A DNA stretch of 64,000 nucleotides, taken from the NCBI RefSeq assembly GCF_022513565.1, contig NZ_JAKWBE010000020.1, forward strand, positions 62,001 to 126,000. The letters are read 5' to 3'. A model generated the notes under the pieces. The model did not search any database. It worked only from the letters and a program-made list of their open reading frames with translations, and had not been told where the DNA came from. The stretch is from Streptomyces gilvus. Its GTDB lineage: Bacteria > Actinomycetota > Actinomycetes > Streptomycetales > Streptomycetaceae. The translations under genes and the position numbers were made by a program. Numbering within the stretch: the first letter of the stretch is position 1; each line of letters starts with the position of its first letter. Positions 1 to 9,109 of this stretch are shown one piece after another.

Positions 1-1454
1 CGCTTGAGCCGGCGCACCCGCATCTCGTGCGCCTCGCGCCGCTCCTCCTCGCCAATCTCCGGGCTGATCCGCACGCCGATCTCCAGGGCCCGCCGCAGCA
101 TCTGCTCCGACAACTCGTCCGGCAGGTCCTCGACCTCCTCGATCTCCTTGAGTCTGCGCTTGGCCGCCTTGGCGGCACGCACGGCGAGTTCCTTCTCGAA
201 CGCCTTCTCGTGCTCGGTGTCGGCCTGCACCCCGAGCCTCTTCACCAGCCAGGGGAGGGTCAGGCCCTGCAGCACCAGCGTGCCCATGATCACGCCGAAC
301 GCGATGAAGACGATCTCGTCCCGGTCGGGGAAGGCCGAACCGTCGTCCGTGGTCAGGGGGATCGCCAGGGCCAGCGCGACCGAGGCCACGCCCCGCATCC
401 CGGACCACCACATCACGATCGTCTCCCGCCAGCCCATCGGGATGTCCTCGTCGTGGTCCCGTCTGGCGTGCAGCCGTTTGGTGAGCCAGGTCGCCGGGAG
501 CAGCCAGGCGAGCCGGACCAGCACCACCACGGCGAGCACCGCCCCCGCCCAGCCGAGCATCTCGCCCCACCGCCCGGACGCGGTGCGGATCGCGTTGTGC
601 AGCTCCAGGCCGATCAACCCGAAGGCGACGCCGGTGACGAGCGTGTCGACGATGTCCCAGAAGGTGTGCCCGGCCAGCCGGGTCATCACGTCGTCGGGAT
701 CGGACGCGTACTCCGCGAGGAACAGCGCCGTGGTGAGCACGGCCAGCACCCCGGAGCCGTGCAGCTCCTCGGCCAGCACGTAGGAGGCGTACGGCACGAG
801 CAGCGTCAGGCCGACCTGAAGGGTGGCGTCGCCGAGCATGTCGAGGAGCCGGTTGGCGCCCCAGCCGAGGGCGACGCCGATCGCGACGGCGACCACGGCG
901 GACAGCACCAGGTCGAGGGCGGCGCGGCCCGCGTGGAACTCGCCGTTCAGGGCGGCGGCGACCGCGACGTGATAGAGCACGATCGCCGTGACATCGTTGA
1001 ACAGGCCCTCGCCCTCCAGGATGGACACCAGGCGGCGGGGCAGGCCCAGTTGGCCCGCGACCGCGGTCGCCGCGACCGGGTCGGGCGGCGCGACCAGGGC
1101 GCCGAGCGCGACGGCGGCGGCGACGGGCAGTCCCGGCACGATGGCGTGGGCCATGACGGCCACACAGAGGGTGGTGACGAAGACCAGCGCCACGGCCAGC
1201 AGGAAGATCGGCCGCCGGTTCGCCGCGAACTGCCGCCAGGAGGTGCGGCGCACCGCCGCGTACAGCAGGGGCGGCAGCAGCAGCGGCAGGATCAGCTCGG
1301 GCGGGACGTTCACGTTCGGCACGAAGTCGGCCACCGCGAGGGCGACCCCGAGCAGGGTCATGAGCACCGGCGCCGGCACCCCGAACCGGTCCCCCAGCGG
1401 CACGCTCAGCACGGCCCCGAGCAACAGGACGAACAGCAGGGCCAACTGATCCAC
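1..1454 (-). CDS. Na+/H+ antiporter, CPA1 family (3' end cut by window edge)
   Basis: Membrane cation/proton exchanger. Reverse-strand translation from GTG 1454 (VDQLALLFVLLLG) gives about 12 hydrophobic segments. It has the CPA1 signatures APPDPVAATAV and EGEGLFNDVTA, whose Asp residues carry ion exchange in this family. After the last membrane segment comes a charged cytosolic tail rich in Glu/Arg/Lys that runs off the window. A GGAG lies 8 nt before the GTG. The C-terminus is missing, so the size of the cytosolic domain is unknown. Family call is firm; ion preference (Na+, K+ or Ca2+) cannot be read from sequence. Confidence 0.9.
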   Translation of the reverse strand, partial: MDQLALLFVLLLGAVLSVPLGDRFGVPAPVLMTLLGVALAVADFVPNVNVPPELILPLLLPPLLYAAVRRTSWRQFAANRRPIFLLAVALVFVTTLCVAVMAHAIVPGLPVAAAVALGALVAPPDPVAATAVAGQLGLPRRLVSILEGEGLFNDVTAIVLYHVAVAAALNGEFHAGRAALDLVLSAVVAVAIGVALGWGANRLLDMLGDATLQVGLTLLVPYASYVLAEELHGSGVLAVLTTALFLAEYASDPDDVMTRLAGHTFWDIVDTLVTGVAFGLIGLELHNAIRTASGRWGEMLGWAGAVLAVVVLVRLAWLLPATWLTKRLHARRDHDEDIPMGWRETIVMWWSGMRGVASVALALAIPLTTDDGSAFPDRDEIVFIAFGVIMGTLVLQGLTLPWLVKRLGVQADTEHEKAFEKELAVRAAKAAKRRLKEIEEVEDLPDELSEQMLRRALEIGVRISPEIGEEERREAHEMRVRRLK

Positions 1455-1542
1455 GGTCAGCGCTCCGGGAGGATCGACGGACGGGAGGCGGACTTCAAGC
1501 CTGCCACGGCACCGGTCCCACCAGCCTTTTAGGCCCCCGGCG

Positions 1543-2013
1543 TTACAGGGTCCGCCTCATGGCCCGGTGCGGGATCCCCGCCTCCGGGTACTCCGGCCCG
1601 TACGCCTCGTACCCCAGCCGCTCGTAGAACCCCAGGGCGTGCGTCTGCGCGTGCAGGTCCACCGCCCTCAGCCCCCGCGCGCGTGCCGCGTCCTCGATGG
1701 CCCGTACGAGCGCCACGCCGACGCCGAGGCCGCGCGCCTCCCGGGTGACGGCGAGCCGCCCGAGCGAGCCCACCGAGAGGTCGCCGTCGACCTTCGCCGC
1801 GGCCGCCTCCCCGTGCAGCAGCCGCCCGGTGCCGAGCGGCATCCCGTCGTCGCGCACGGCCAGCACGTGCAGGGCCACGGCGTCGTACGCGTCGTACTCG
1901 ATGTCCTCGGGCACGCCCTGCTCGCCGACGAAGACCTCCTTGCGCACCGCGAAGCAGGCCTCCAGGTCGGCCGGGTCCTCGGCGATCCGTACGTCGTACG
2001 CGCGTGTGCTCAT
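1543..2013 (-). CDS. GNAT family N-acetyltransferase
   Basis: 156-aa acetyl-CoA-dependent acyltransferase of the ElaA-like GNAT type. Visible are the N-terminal VRKEVFVGEQGVP segment and the acetyl-CoA loop region LGRLAVTREARGLGVGVALV, then LHAQTHALGFYERLGYEAYG near the C-terminus. The ATG at 2013 overlaps the TGA of the upstream pseudouridine synthase in an ATGA, so the two are probably translationally coupled. Substrate unknown. Confidence 0.88.
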   Translation of the reverse strand: MSTRAYDVRIAEDPADLEACFAVRKEVFVGEQGVPEDIEYDAYDAVALHVLAVRDDGMPLGTGRLLHGEAAAAKVDGDLSVGSLGRLAVTREARGLGVGVALVRAIEDAARARGLRAVDLHAQTHALGFYERLGYEAYGPEYPEAGIPHRAMRRTL

Positions 2014-2954
2014 CCGTAGGTCTCCTCGCGGACCTGGTCCAGGGCCTTCTGCAGGTCGGCCGGATAGTCGCTCGCGAACTCCACCCACTCGCCGTCCCCG
2101 GGGTGCTCGAAGCCGAGCCGGACGGCGTGCAGCCACTGCCGGGTCAGGTGCAGCCGCTTGGCGAGGGTGGGGTCGGCGCCGTAGGTGAGGTCGCCGACGC
2201 AGGGGTGGCGGTGGGCGGCCATGTGGACGCGGATCTGGTGGGTGCGGCCGGTCTCCAGCTTCACGTCGAGCAGGGAGGCCGCGCGGAACGCCTCGATGAG
2301 GTCGTAGTGCGTGACGGACGGCTTGCCGTCGGCCGTGACCGCCCACTTGTAGTCGTGGTTGGGGTGGCGGCCGATGGGCGCGTCGATGGTGCCGCTGGTC
2401 GGGTCGGGGTGGCCCTGGACGAGCGTGTGGTACCGCTTGTCGACCGTCCGCTCCTTGAACTGCCGCTTGAGGGAGGTGTAGGCGCGCTCCGACTTGGCGA
2501 CCACCATCAGCCCGGAGGTGCCCACGTCGAGCCGGTGCACGATGCCCTGGCGCTCGGCGGCACCGGAGGTGGAGATGCGATAGCCCGCCGCGGCGAGTCC
2601 GCCGATGACCGTCGGCCCGGTCCAGCCCGGCGACGGGTGGGCGGCCACACCGACCGGCTTGACGATCACCACCACGTCATCGTCGTCGTGCACGATCTCC
2701 ATGCCCTCGACCGGCTCCGCGACCACCTGCACGGGCGCGGGCGCCTGCGGCATCTCGACCTCGAGCCAGGCGCCGCCTTGCACCCGCTCGGACTTGCCGA
2801 CCACCGAGCCGTCGACCGTGACCTTCCCCGCCGCGGCGAGCTCCGCGGCCTTCGTCCGGGAGAAGCCGAACATGCGGGAGATGGCAGCGTCGACGCGCTC
2901 GCCCTCCAGGCCGTCGGGCACGGGCAGGGTACGGATCTCGGGAATCGTGCTCAC
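2010..2954 (-). CDS. RluA/RluD family 23S rRNA pseudouridine synthase
   Basis: 314-aa enzyme converting uridine to pseudouridine in rRNA. An N-terminal S4 RNA-binding domain (about residues 15-70, RVDAAISRMFGFSRTKAAEL) precedes the catalytic domain with GIVHRLDVGTSGL; Asp143 is the catalytic aspartate of the family. Start chosen at GTG 2954 (VSTIPEIRTLPVP) because the S4 domain begins directly after it; the frame stays open to 3005, so a 17-residue longer form is possible. It lies downstream of lspA on the same strand, a common actinobacterial pairing, and ends in a 4-bp overlap with the GNAT gene. Confidence 0.9.
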   Translation of the reverse strand: MSTIPEIRTLPVPDGLEGERVDAAISRMFGFSRTKAAELAAAGKVTVDGSVVGKSERVQGGAWLEVEMPQAPAPVQVVAEPVEGMEIVHDDDDVVVIVKPVGVAAHPSPGWTGPTVIGGLAAAGYRISTSGAAERQGIVHRLDVGTSGLMVVAKSERAYTSLKRQFKERTVDKRYHTLVQGHPDPTSGTIDAPIGRHPNHDYKWAVTADGKPSVTHYDLIEAFRAASLLDVKLETGRTHQIRVHMAAHRHPCVGDLTYGADPTLAKRLHLTRQWLHAVRLGFEHPGDGEWVEFASDYPADLQKALDQVREETYG

Positions 2955-2996
2955 CCGTCGAGTATGCCGGACCGCGCCGACCGTCCCGACCGCGCC

Positions 2997-3005
2997 TGTG
3001 GACAA
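2997..3005 (-). promoter_or_regulatory. DnaA-box-like 9-mer TTGTCCACA
   Basis: Exact match on the minus strand to the Streptomyces-preferred DnaA box, in the lspA-rluD gap. It is isolated, not part of a cluster, so oriC function is excluded; a titration or regulatory role is only inferred. Confidence 0.35.
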
Positions 3006-3029
3006 CCGGGGTCCGGCCGGATCCGGGGC

Positions 3030-3605
3030 TCAGTCCTTGTGGACGGTGCCGTCCGGGTCAAGTCCCTTGAAGGACAGCAGCACGATCAGGATGCCGCCGC
3101 ACACGATCGCCGAGTCGGCCAGGTTGAAGACCGCGAAGCCCTTGGGGGCGATGAAGTCGACCACCGCGCCCTCGAAGACGCCCGGCGAGCGGAAGATCCG
3201 GTCCGTGAGGTTGCCGAGCGCGCCGCCCAGCAGCAGGCCCAGCGCGATCGCCCAGGGCAGGCTGTAGAGCTTGCGGGCGAGCCGGGCGATCACCACGATC
3301 ACCGCCGCCGCGATCACCGTGAAGATCACGGTGAAGGCCTCGCCGAAGCCGAAGGCCGCGCCCGCATTTCGGATCGCCTCGAGCTTCAGCCAGTCACCGA
3401 TCAGCTCGATCGGCGCGTGGTGCTCCAGCTTCGCGACCACGAGCAGCTTGCTGACCAGGTCGAGCGTGTACGCGAAGGCGGCCACCGTGAACAGCACGGC
3501 GATCTTGCGCCTGCCCTTGGGCCGCGCCGACCCGTCCTGCTGCGACTCGGCCCCCGCCGCCTGCGGGGAATCCGGCGTACCGATGATGCGCTCCGCCTCT
3601 GCCAC
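3030..3605 (-). CDS. lspA: Lipoprotein signal peptidase (signal peptidase II)
   Basis: 191-aa inner-membrane aspartyl protease that removes the signal peptide from diacylated prolipoproteins. Four hydrophobic segments are visible. The catalytic Asp motifs of the family are both present: GNLTDR (NxxD) and FNLADS (FNxAD). Start at GTG 3605 (VAEAERIIGTPDSP), with GAGG upstream in gagggactcac; the upstream in-frame extension has no support. The Streptomyces-type N-terminal hydrophilic extension of about 40 residues precedes the first membrane helix. Confidence 0.94.
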   Translation of the reverse strand: MAEAERIIGTPDSPQAAGAESQQDGSARPKGRRKIAVLFTVAAFAYTLDLVSKLLVVAKLEHHAPIELIGDWLKLEAIRNAGAAFGFGEAFTVIFTVIAAAVIVVIARLARKLYSLPWAIALGLLLGGALGNLTDRIFRSPGVFEGAVVDFIAPKGFAVFNLADSAIVCGGILIVLLSFKGLDPDGTVHKD

Positions 3606-3666
3606 GTGAGTCCCTCGACCTAGGTACCTGACTGAGCACGAGGGTACGGCACGCGGGTGTGGGCCC

Positions 3667-5343
3667 TCAGTACCGGCGTTCCTGCTTCTGCTTGCACTCC
3701 ACACACAGGGTGGCCCGGGGGAAGGCCTGCATACGGGCCTTGCCGATGGGGTTGCCGCAGTTCTCGCACAGCCCGTAGGTGCCGGCGTCCAGCCGCTGCA
3801 GGGCGTGCTCGGTCTGGGTGAGCATCTCCTGCGCGTTGGCCGCGAGCGCCATCTCGTGCTCGCGCGTGATGTTCTTGGCGCCGGTGTCCGCCTGGTCGTC
3901 GCCCGCGCCGTCCCCGGAGTCCCGCATCAGACCCTGAAGGGCCTGCTCCGACGACGTGATCTCGTCACGCAGCCGCTGCTCCTCGGACAGCAGCTCCGCA
4001 CGCGCCTCCTCGACCTCCTCCGGCGTCCAGGGGTCCTCACCGGGGCGCACCGCGAGCTCGCCCGGCTCCACAGCCGCCGCGATCCGCGCCTTGGGTACGG
4101 CGCTCTTCGCCGCCGTGGCCGTGCCAGGAGTCTTCTTCGCAACCACTGTCGTGGCTCCCGTCTGCTCCGCGGTCTGCGCCGCGCCCGCCTTCTTGGCCCT
4201 GCTCTTGCTCTTCTTCACCGCGGCGGCCTTCTCGACGCCGACGGCTTTCCTGGCGGCACCCTTGCCCCCGCCCGCCTCCCCGCTGACCGCCTTCCCGACA
4301 ACCGCCCGCTCAGCGACCCCCTCCTTCCCAGAGGCCTTCTTCACCGCGGCTTTCTTCGCTGCGGCTTTCTTGGCGACGGTCTTCTTCGTAGCGACCTTCT
4401 TACCCGGGGCCGCTCCCTTACCCGCCGCCTTCTTACCCACGGCCGTCTCCTTGGCCGCCGCTTTCTTACTAGCGGCCGTTTCCTTGGCCGCCGCTTTCTT
4501 GCTCGCGGCCGTCTCCTTGGCCGCCGTCTTCTTCGACGCCGCCTTGGTGCCCGCCGCCTTCCTCACCGCAGCCGGCTTCCCCGCCGCGGTTTCCCCAGCC
4601 GCGGCCCTCTTCGCCGCAGTGCTCTGCGGCGCCGCCTTGTTGGCCGCCGCCTTCCTCACCGCGGCCGGCTTCCCCGCCGCGGTTTCCTCGGCCGCGGCCC
4701 TCTTCACCGCGGTGCCCTCCGACGCCGTCTCCTTCGACGCCGCCTTGGTGCGCGCCGCCTTCCCCACCGCAGCCGACTTCCCCGCCGCGGCTTCCCCACC
4801 CGCGGCCCCTTTCGCCGCGGTGCCCTCCGACGCCGCCTTATTGACCGCCGCCTTCCTCACCGCGGCCGGCTTCTCCACCGCGGTTTCCCCAGCCGCGGCC
4901 CTCTTCGCCGCAGTGCTCTGCAACGCCGTCTTCTTCGACGCCGCCTTATTGGCCGCCGCCTTCCTCGCCACAGCCGGCTTCCCCGCCGCGGTTTCCTCGG
5001 CCGCGGCCCTCTTCGCCGCGGTGCTCTTCGACGCCGTCTTCTCCTCTGCCGCCTTCTCCGCTGCCGTCTTCTCGGCTGCGGACGTCTCCGCTGCCGCCGG
5101 CTTCTCCGCCGGCGGCTTCCTCGCAGCGGCCTTCTCCGCCGTCGCCGACCTGCCGGCCGGCTTCTTCGCGGTCGTCGCGCTCCCCGTGCCCGGAGGGCTC
5201 TGCGGCCTCTCCCCCTGCCCGCCGGCGGCCCCCCGTACCGTCCTCACCCGCTTCTTGCCGCTCACATCCTTGGCCGCACCGCCCGAGGCCTGTGTGGACC
5301 TGCCGGACGCCGACTGCTGTACGGCGGTCTTCTTCGCCACCAT
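3667..5343 (-). CDS. DksA/TraR C4 zinc-finger protein with long Lys/Ala-rich N-terminal tail
   Basis: 558 aa. The C-terminal about 130 residues form a DksA/TraR-like module: an acidic coiled region (WTPEEVEEARAELLSEEQRLRDEI) then CENCGNPIGKARMQ...LCVECK with four Cys for one zinc. Such proteins bind RNA polymerase or act as general regulators. The first about 420 residues are low-complexity Ala/Lys/Glu/Thr sequence resembling histone H1 or HupS-type tails, expected to be disordered and able to bind DNA. Start taken at ATG 5343 (MVAKKTAVQQ). Residues about 110-270 are encoded by a nested DNA repeat (listed separately). Normal TraR-like proteins are 120-150 aa, so this is a large lineage-specific extension. 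Role in the cell unknown. Confidence 0.82.
   Translation of the reverse strand: MVAKKTAVQQSASGRSTQASGGAAKDVSGKKRVRTVRGAAGGQGERPQSPPGTGSATTAKKPAGRSATAEKAAARKPPAEKPAAAETSAAEKTAAEKAAEEKTASKSTAAKRAAAEETAAGKPAVARKAAANKAASKKTALQSTAAKRAAAGETAVEKPAAVRKAAVNKAASEGTAAKGAAGGEAAAGKSAAVGKAARTKAASKETASEGTAVKRAAAEETAAGKPAAVRKAAANKAAPQSTAAKRAAAGETAAGKPAAVRKAAGTKAASKKTAAKETAASKKAAAKETAASKKAAAKETAVGKKAAGKGAAPGKKVATKKTVAKKAAAKKAAVKKASGKEGVAERAVVGKAVSGEAGGGKGAARKAVGVEKAAAVKKSKSRAKKAGAAQTAEQTGATTVVAKKTPGTATAAKSAVPKARIAAAVEPGELAVRPGEDPWTPEEVEEARAELLSEEQRLRDEITSSEQALQGLMRDSGDGAGDDQADTGAKNITREHEMALAANAQEMLTQTEHALQRLDAGTYGLCENCGNPIGKARMQAFPRATLCVECKQKQERRY
4571..5040 (-). repeat. In-frame higher-order repeat, 201-bp unit made of 93 + 108 bp subunits
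   Basis: The plus-strand landmark GCCGGCTTCCCC and its variants begins at 4571, 4664, 4772, 4865 and 4973. Spacings are 93, 108, 93 and 108 bp, so every second copy is exactly 201 bp (67 codons) apart. Encodes variants of TAAKRAAAEETAAGKPAAVRKAA. A separate 33-bp repeat (encoding AAAKETAASKK) lies at about 4440-4530. Confidence 0.85.
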
Positions 5344-5699
5344 GGCCGCGGCCCCTTCACATATTGTGATCTTGCACGCGAATCGTGCTGGGACGATAAA
5401 TCGACTTGAGTCCCGCGGCAACGGGGCACACCGCCCGATTCGCCCGGCTCACGCACGCCACTCCGCAAGCCTGCAAGCGTTGTGCCCAGCTCCCCGCGGG
5501 GTAATCCGCCGTGCCGTCCGTCCCAGGATCCGAACACGCGTACCGCTCCGTTCGGGTCACATCCGGCCGTAGGGCACCGCCGCCCCCGAGTACCCGAAAA
5601 CCGGTCGGCCGCTGTCCGCACGGCGCCGTACACTGGGCGGAGCGAAAAGCGTGGATGGGGACGAGTAGCGGCGTACGCAGCCCAGAGCGACCCGGGGAC

Positions 5700-5927
5700 G
5701 GTGGAAGCCCGGGGGCGAGCGCGACGCGAAGATCACCCCGGAGCCGCCGGAGGAACCCCCGCGAGGGGCAGTAGAACCGGCATCGCGACCCCAATGAGGG
5801 GGCTCACCGACGGGTACCAGGCGTCGGCGGGCCAAGGAGGGTGGTACCGCGGGAGCGCGCCGAAACCGGCGTACGGAAAGACTCGGCTCTCGTCCCTCCG
5901 GACGGAAGGCAGCAAGTCCGCCGGAGG
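5700..5927 (+). promoter_or_regulatory. T-box riboswitch of ileS (translational type, short Stem I)
   Basis: The T-box core GGTGGTACCGCG is at 5840-5851, preceded by AAGGAG. A short stem CCGGGG 5709-5714 / CCCCGG 5736-5741 encloses ATC (5732-5734), the isoleucine specifier codon. Downstream, CCTCCGG 5895-5901 is perfectly complementary to CCGGAGG 5921-5927, which contains the ileS Shine-Dalgarno; no U-run terminator is seen. This fits the actinobacterial class in which uncharged tRNA-Ile frees the ribosome-binding site. Exact 5' end unknown. Confidence 0.88.
5923..5927 (+). promoter_or_regulatory. ileS ribosome-binding site GGAGG (sequestrable)
   Basis: GGAGG lies 10 nt before ATG 5938. It is the 3' arm of a perfect 7-bp pairing with 5895-5901, so it can be masked when the T-box is not bound by uncharged tRNA. 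Confidence 0.8.
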
Positions 5928-5937
5928 AAGCTCGCTG

Positions 5938-8900
5938 ATGACAACGCCGACGTACCGCCAGGTGCCCGCCCAGGTCGACCTGCCCGCGCTCGAGCACGCG
6001 GTGCTCGACTTCTGGCGCGAACAGAAGATCTTCGCCAAGACCCTGGAACAGTCCGAGGGCCGCCCCGAATGGGTGTTCTACGAGGGCCCGCCCACCGCCA
6101 ACGGCATGCCCGGCGCCCACCACATCGAGGCTCGCGTCTTCAAGGACGTCTTCCCCCGCTTCCGCACCATGCGCGGCTACCACGTGGCCCGTAAGGCCGG
6201 CTGGGACTGCCACGGCCTCCCGGTGGAGCTCGCGGTCGAGAAGGAGCTCGGCTTCAGCGGCAAGCAGGACATCGAGAAGTACGGCATCGCGGAGTTCAAC
6301 GCCAAGTGCCGTGAGTCGGTGACCCGGCACACGGACGCCTTCGAGGCGCTCACGACCCGCATGGGCTACTGGACCGACCTCCAGGACCCCTACCGCACGA
6401 TGGACCCCGAGTACATCGAGTCGGTCTGGTGGTCGCTGAAGGAGATCTTCGGCAAGGGCCTGCTGGTCCAGGACCACCGCGTCGCCCCCTGGTGTCCCCG
6501 CTGCGGCACGGGCCTGTCCGACCACGAGCTGGCGCAGGGCTACGAGACGGTCGTCGACCCCTCCGTGTACGTCCGTTTCCCGCTCACCTCCGGTCCGCTG
6601 GCCGGCCGGGCCGCGCTCCTGGTGTGGACGACGACCCCGTGGACGCTGGTGTCCAACACCGCGGTCGCCGCGCACCCCGAGGTCACCTATGTCGTCGCCA
6701 CCGACGGCACGGAGCGGCTCGTCGTCGCCGAGCCGCTCGTCGGCAAGGCGCTCGGCGAGGGCTGGGAGACCACCGGCGAGTCCTTCACCGGCGCCGAAAT
6801 GGAGCGCTGGACGTATCAACGTCCGTTCGAGCTGGTTGAGTTCCCGGAGCCGGCGCACTACGTGGTCAACGCCGAGTACGTGACGACCGAGGACGGTACG
6901 GGCCTGGTCCACCAGTCCCCCGCCTTCGGTGAGGACGACCTCAAGGTCTGCCGCGCCTACGGCCTCCCCGTCGTCAACCCCGTCCGCCCGGACGGCACCT
7001 TCGAGGAGGACGTCCCGCTGGTCGGCGGCGTCTTCTTCAAGAAGGCGGACGAAAAGCTCACCGAGGACCTCCAGCAGCGCGGCCTCCTCTTCAGGCACAT
7101 CCCGTACGAGCACAGCTACCCGCACTGCTGGCGCTGCCACACCGCGCTCCTCTACTACGCGCAGCCGTCCTGGTACATCCGCACCACGGCCATCAAGGAC
7201 CGCCTCCTCCAGGAGAACGAGAACACCAACTGGTTCCCGGAGACGGTCAAGAACGGCCGGTACGGCGACTGGCTGAACAACAACATCGACTGGGCGCTGT
7301 CCCGCAACCGCTACTGGGGCACCCCGCTGCCGATCTGGCGCTGCGAGGACGACCATCTCACCTGCGTCGGCTCCCTCGCCGAGCTCACCGAGCTGACCGG
7401 CACGGACCAGTCGGGCCTCGACCCGCACCGCCCGTTCATCGACGAGGTCACCTTCGCGTGCCCGACGTGCGCCAAGACGGCCACGCGCGTGCCGGAGGTC
7501 ATCGACGCCTGGTACGACTCGGGTTCGATGCCGTTCGCGCAGTGGGGCTACCCGTACAAGAACAAGGAGCTGTTCGAGAGCCGTTACCCGGCGCAGTTCA
7601 TCTGCGAGGCCATCGACCAGACCCGCGGCTGGTTCTACACGCTGATGGCGGTCGGCACCCTGGTCTTCGACAAGTCCTCCTACGAGAACGTCGTCTGCCT
7701 CGGGCACATCCTCGCCGAGGACGGCCGCAAGATGTCCAAGCACCTGGGCAACACCCTGGAGCCGATCCCGCTGATGGACCGGCACGGGGCGGACGCGGTG
7801 CGGTGGTTCATGGCGGCCGGCGGTTCGCCGTGGGCGGCACGCCGCGTGGGCCACGGCACGATCCAGGAGGTGGTGCGCAAGACGCTGCTGACGTACTGGA
7901 ACACGGTCGCCTTCCAGGCCCTGTACGCCCGTACGTCCGACTGGGCGCCCAGCGAGGCCGACCCGGCCCCCGCCGACCGCCCGGTCCTGGACCGCTGGCT
8001 GCTGTCCGAACTCCACGCGCTCACCGACCAGGTGACGCAGGCTCTGGAGGCGTACGACACCCAGCGCGCCGGCAAGCTGCTCTCGGCGTTCGTCGACGAC
8101 CTGTCCAACTGGTACGTCCGCCGCTCCCGTCGCCGCTTCTGGCAGGGCGACAAGGCGGCGCTGCGCACCCTGCACGAGGTCGTGGAGACGGTCACCAAGC
8201 TGATGGCCCCGCTGACCCCGTTCATCACCGAGCGGGTCTGGCAGGACCTGGTGGTGCCGGTGACCCCGGGCGCCCCGGAGTCGGTGCACCTCGCCTCCTG
8301 GCCGGAGGCGGACCTGTCCGCCATCGACCCGGAGCTGTCGAAGCAGATGGTCCTGGTACGGCGGCTGGTGGAGCTCGGCCGGGCCACGCGCGCGGAGTCG
8401 GGCGTCAAGACCCGCCAGCCGCTGTCGCGGGCGCTGGTCGCGGCGGCGGGCTTCGACTCCCTGGACCGGGAGCTGCACGGTCAGATCACGGAAGAGCTGA
8501 ACGTCAGCGCGCTCGCGTCGCTGAGCGAGGTCGGCGGCTCCCTGGTGGACACCACCGCCAAGGCCAACTTCCGGGCACTGGGCAAGCGGTTCGGCAAGCG
8601 GGTCCAGGACGTCGCCAGGGCCGTGGCGAACGCGGACGCGGCCGCCCTGTCGCTGGCCCTGCGCGAGGGGACGGCGTCGGTCGAGGTCGACGGGGAGACG
8701 ATCACCCTGGCTCCGGACGAAGTGATCATCACCGAGACCCCGCGTGAGGGGTGGTCGGTGGCGTCCGACTCCGGTGCGACGGTGGCGCTGGACCTGGAGA
8801 TCACGGAGGAGCTGCGGCAGGCGGGTCTCGCGCGTGACGCGATCCGGCTGATCCAGGAGGCCCGCAAGAACAGCGGCCTGGACGTGGCCGACCGGATCGC

Positions 8901-9075
8901 CCTGCGCTGGACGTCCACGGACCCCGCGGTCGTCGCGGCCCTGGGCGAGCACTCCGGTCTGATCGCGGACGAGGTCCTGGCGACGGACTTCGCCCAGGGC
9001 GAGGCGGACGACACGTACGGGTCGCCGTTCACCGACGAAGGACTGTCGCTGACGTTCCGGCTGCGCAAGGCGTAA
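5938..9075 (+). CDS. ileS: Isoleucyl-tRNA synthetase
   Basis: 1045-aa class Ia synthetase charging tRNA-Ile. The HIGH-type motif is GAHH (residues 59-62, in PTANGMPGAHH) and the KMSKS motif is KMSKH at 598-602. The editing (CP1) domain lies between them, with the WTTTPWTL segment. The C-terminal anticodon-binding region lacks the four-Cys zinc ribbon of E. coli type, as in the other (eukaryote-like) IleRS clade that includes mupirocin-tolerant enzymes; clade assignment is inferred from length and motif form. ATG 5938 follows the T-box leader directly. The frame is open far upstream but that part is riboswitch. Confidence 0.97.
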   Translation: MTTPTYRQVPAQVDLPALEHAVLDFWREQKIFAKTLEQSEGRPEWVFYEGPPTANGMPGAHHIEARVFKDVFPRFRTMRGYHVARKAGWDCHGLPVELAVEKELGFSGKQDIEKYGIAEFNAKCRESVTRHTDAFEALTTRMGYWTDLQDPYRTMDPEYIESVWWSLKEIFGKGLLVQDHRVAPWCPRCGTGLSDHELAQGYETVVDPSVYVRFPLTSGPLAGRAALLVWTTTPWTLVSNTAVAAHPEVTYVVATDGTERLVVAEPLVGKALGEGWETTGESFTGAEMERWTYQRPFELVEFPEPAHYVVNAEYVTTEDGTGLVHQSPAFGEDDLKVCRAYGLPVVNPVRPDGTFEEDVPLVGGVFFKKADEKLTEDLQQRGLLFRHIPYEHSYPHCWRCHTALLYYAQPSWYIRTTAIKDRLLQENENTNWFPETVKNGRYGDWLNNNIDWALSRNRYWGTPLPIWRCEDDHLTCVGSLAELTELTGTDQSGLDPHRPFIDEVTFACPTCAKTATRVPEVIDAWYDSGSMPFAQWGYPYKNKELFESRYPAQFICEAIDQTRGWFYTLMAVGTLVFDKSSYENVVCLGHILAEDGRKMSKHLGNTLEPIPLMDRHGADAVRWFMAAGGSPWAARRVGHGTIQEVVRKTLLTYWNTVAFQALYARTSDWAPSEADPAPADRPVLDRWLLSELHALTDQVTQALEAYDTQRAGKLLSAFVDDLSNWYVRRSRRRFWQGDKAALRTLHEVVETVTKLMAPLTPFITERVWQDLVVPVTPGAPESVHLASWPEADLSAIDPELSKQMVLVRRLVELGRATRAESGVKTRQPLSRALVAAAGFDSLDRELHGQITEELNVSALASLSEVGGSLVDTTAKANFRALGKRFGKRVQDVARAVANADAAALSLALREGTASVEVDGETITLAPDEVIITETPREGWSVASDSGATVALDLEITEELRQAGLARDAIRLIQEARKNSGLDVADRIALRWTSTDPAVVAALGEHSGLIADEVLATDFAQGEADDTYGSPFTDEGLSLTFRLRKA

Positions 9076-9084
9076 ACACCGGTT

Positions 9085-9109
9085 CCCCGTGCCCCCAAGG
9101 GGCACGGGG
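9085..9109 (+). terminator. Hairpin terminator after ileS
   Basis: CCCCGTGCCCC pairs with GGGGCACGGGG (11 bp) around a 3-nt loop, 9 nt after the ileS stop. No T-run, which is usual in this genus. Confidence 0.7.

Noticed and set aside
27..1532. 501-aa plus-strand ORF over the antiporter
   Set aside because: The minus strand encodes a clear CPA1 antiporter; the plus product is Gln/His/Arg-rich shadow.
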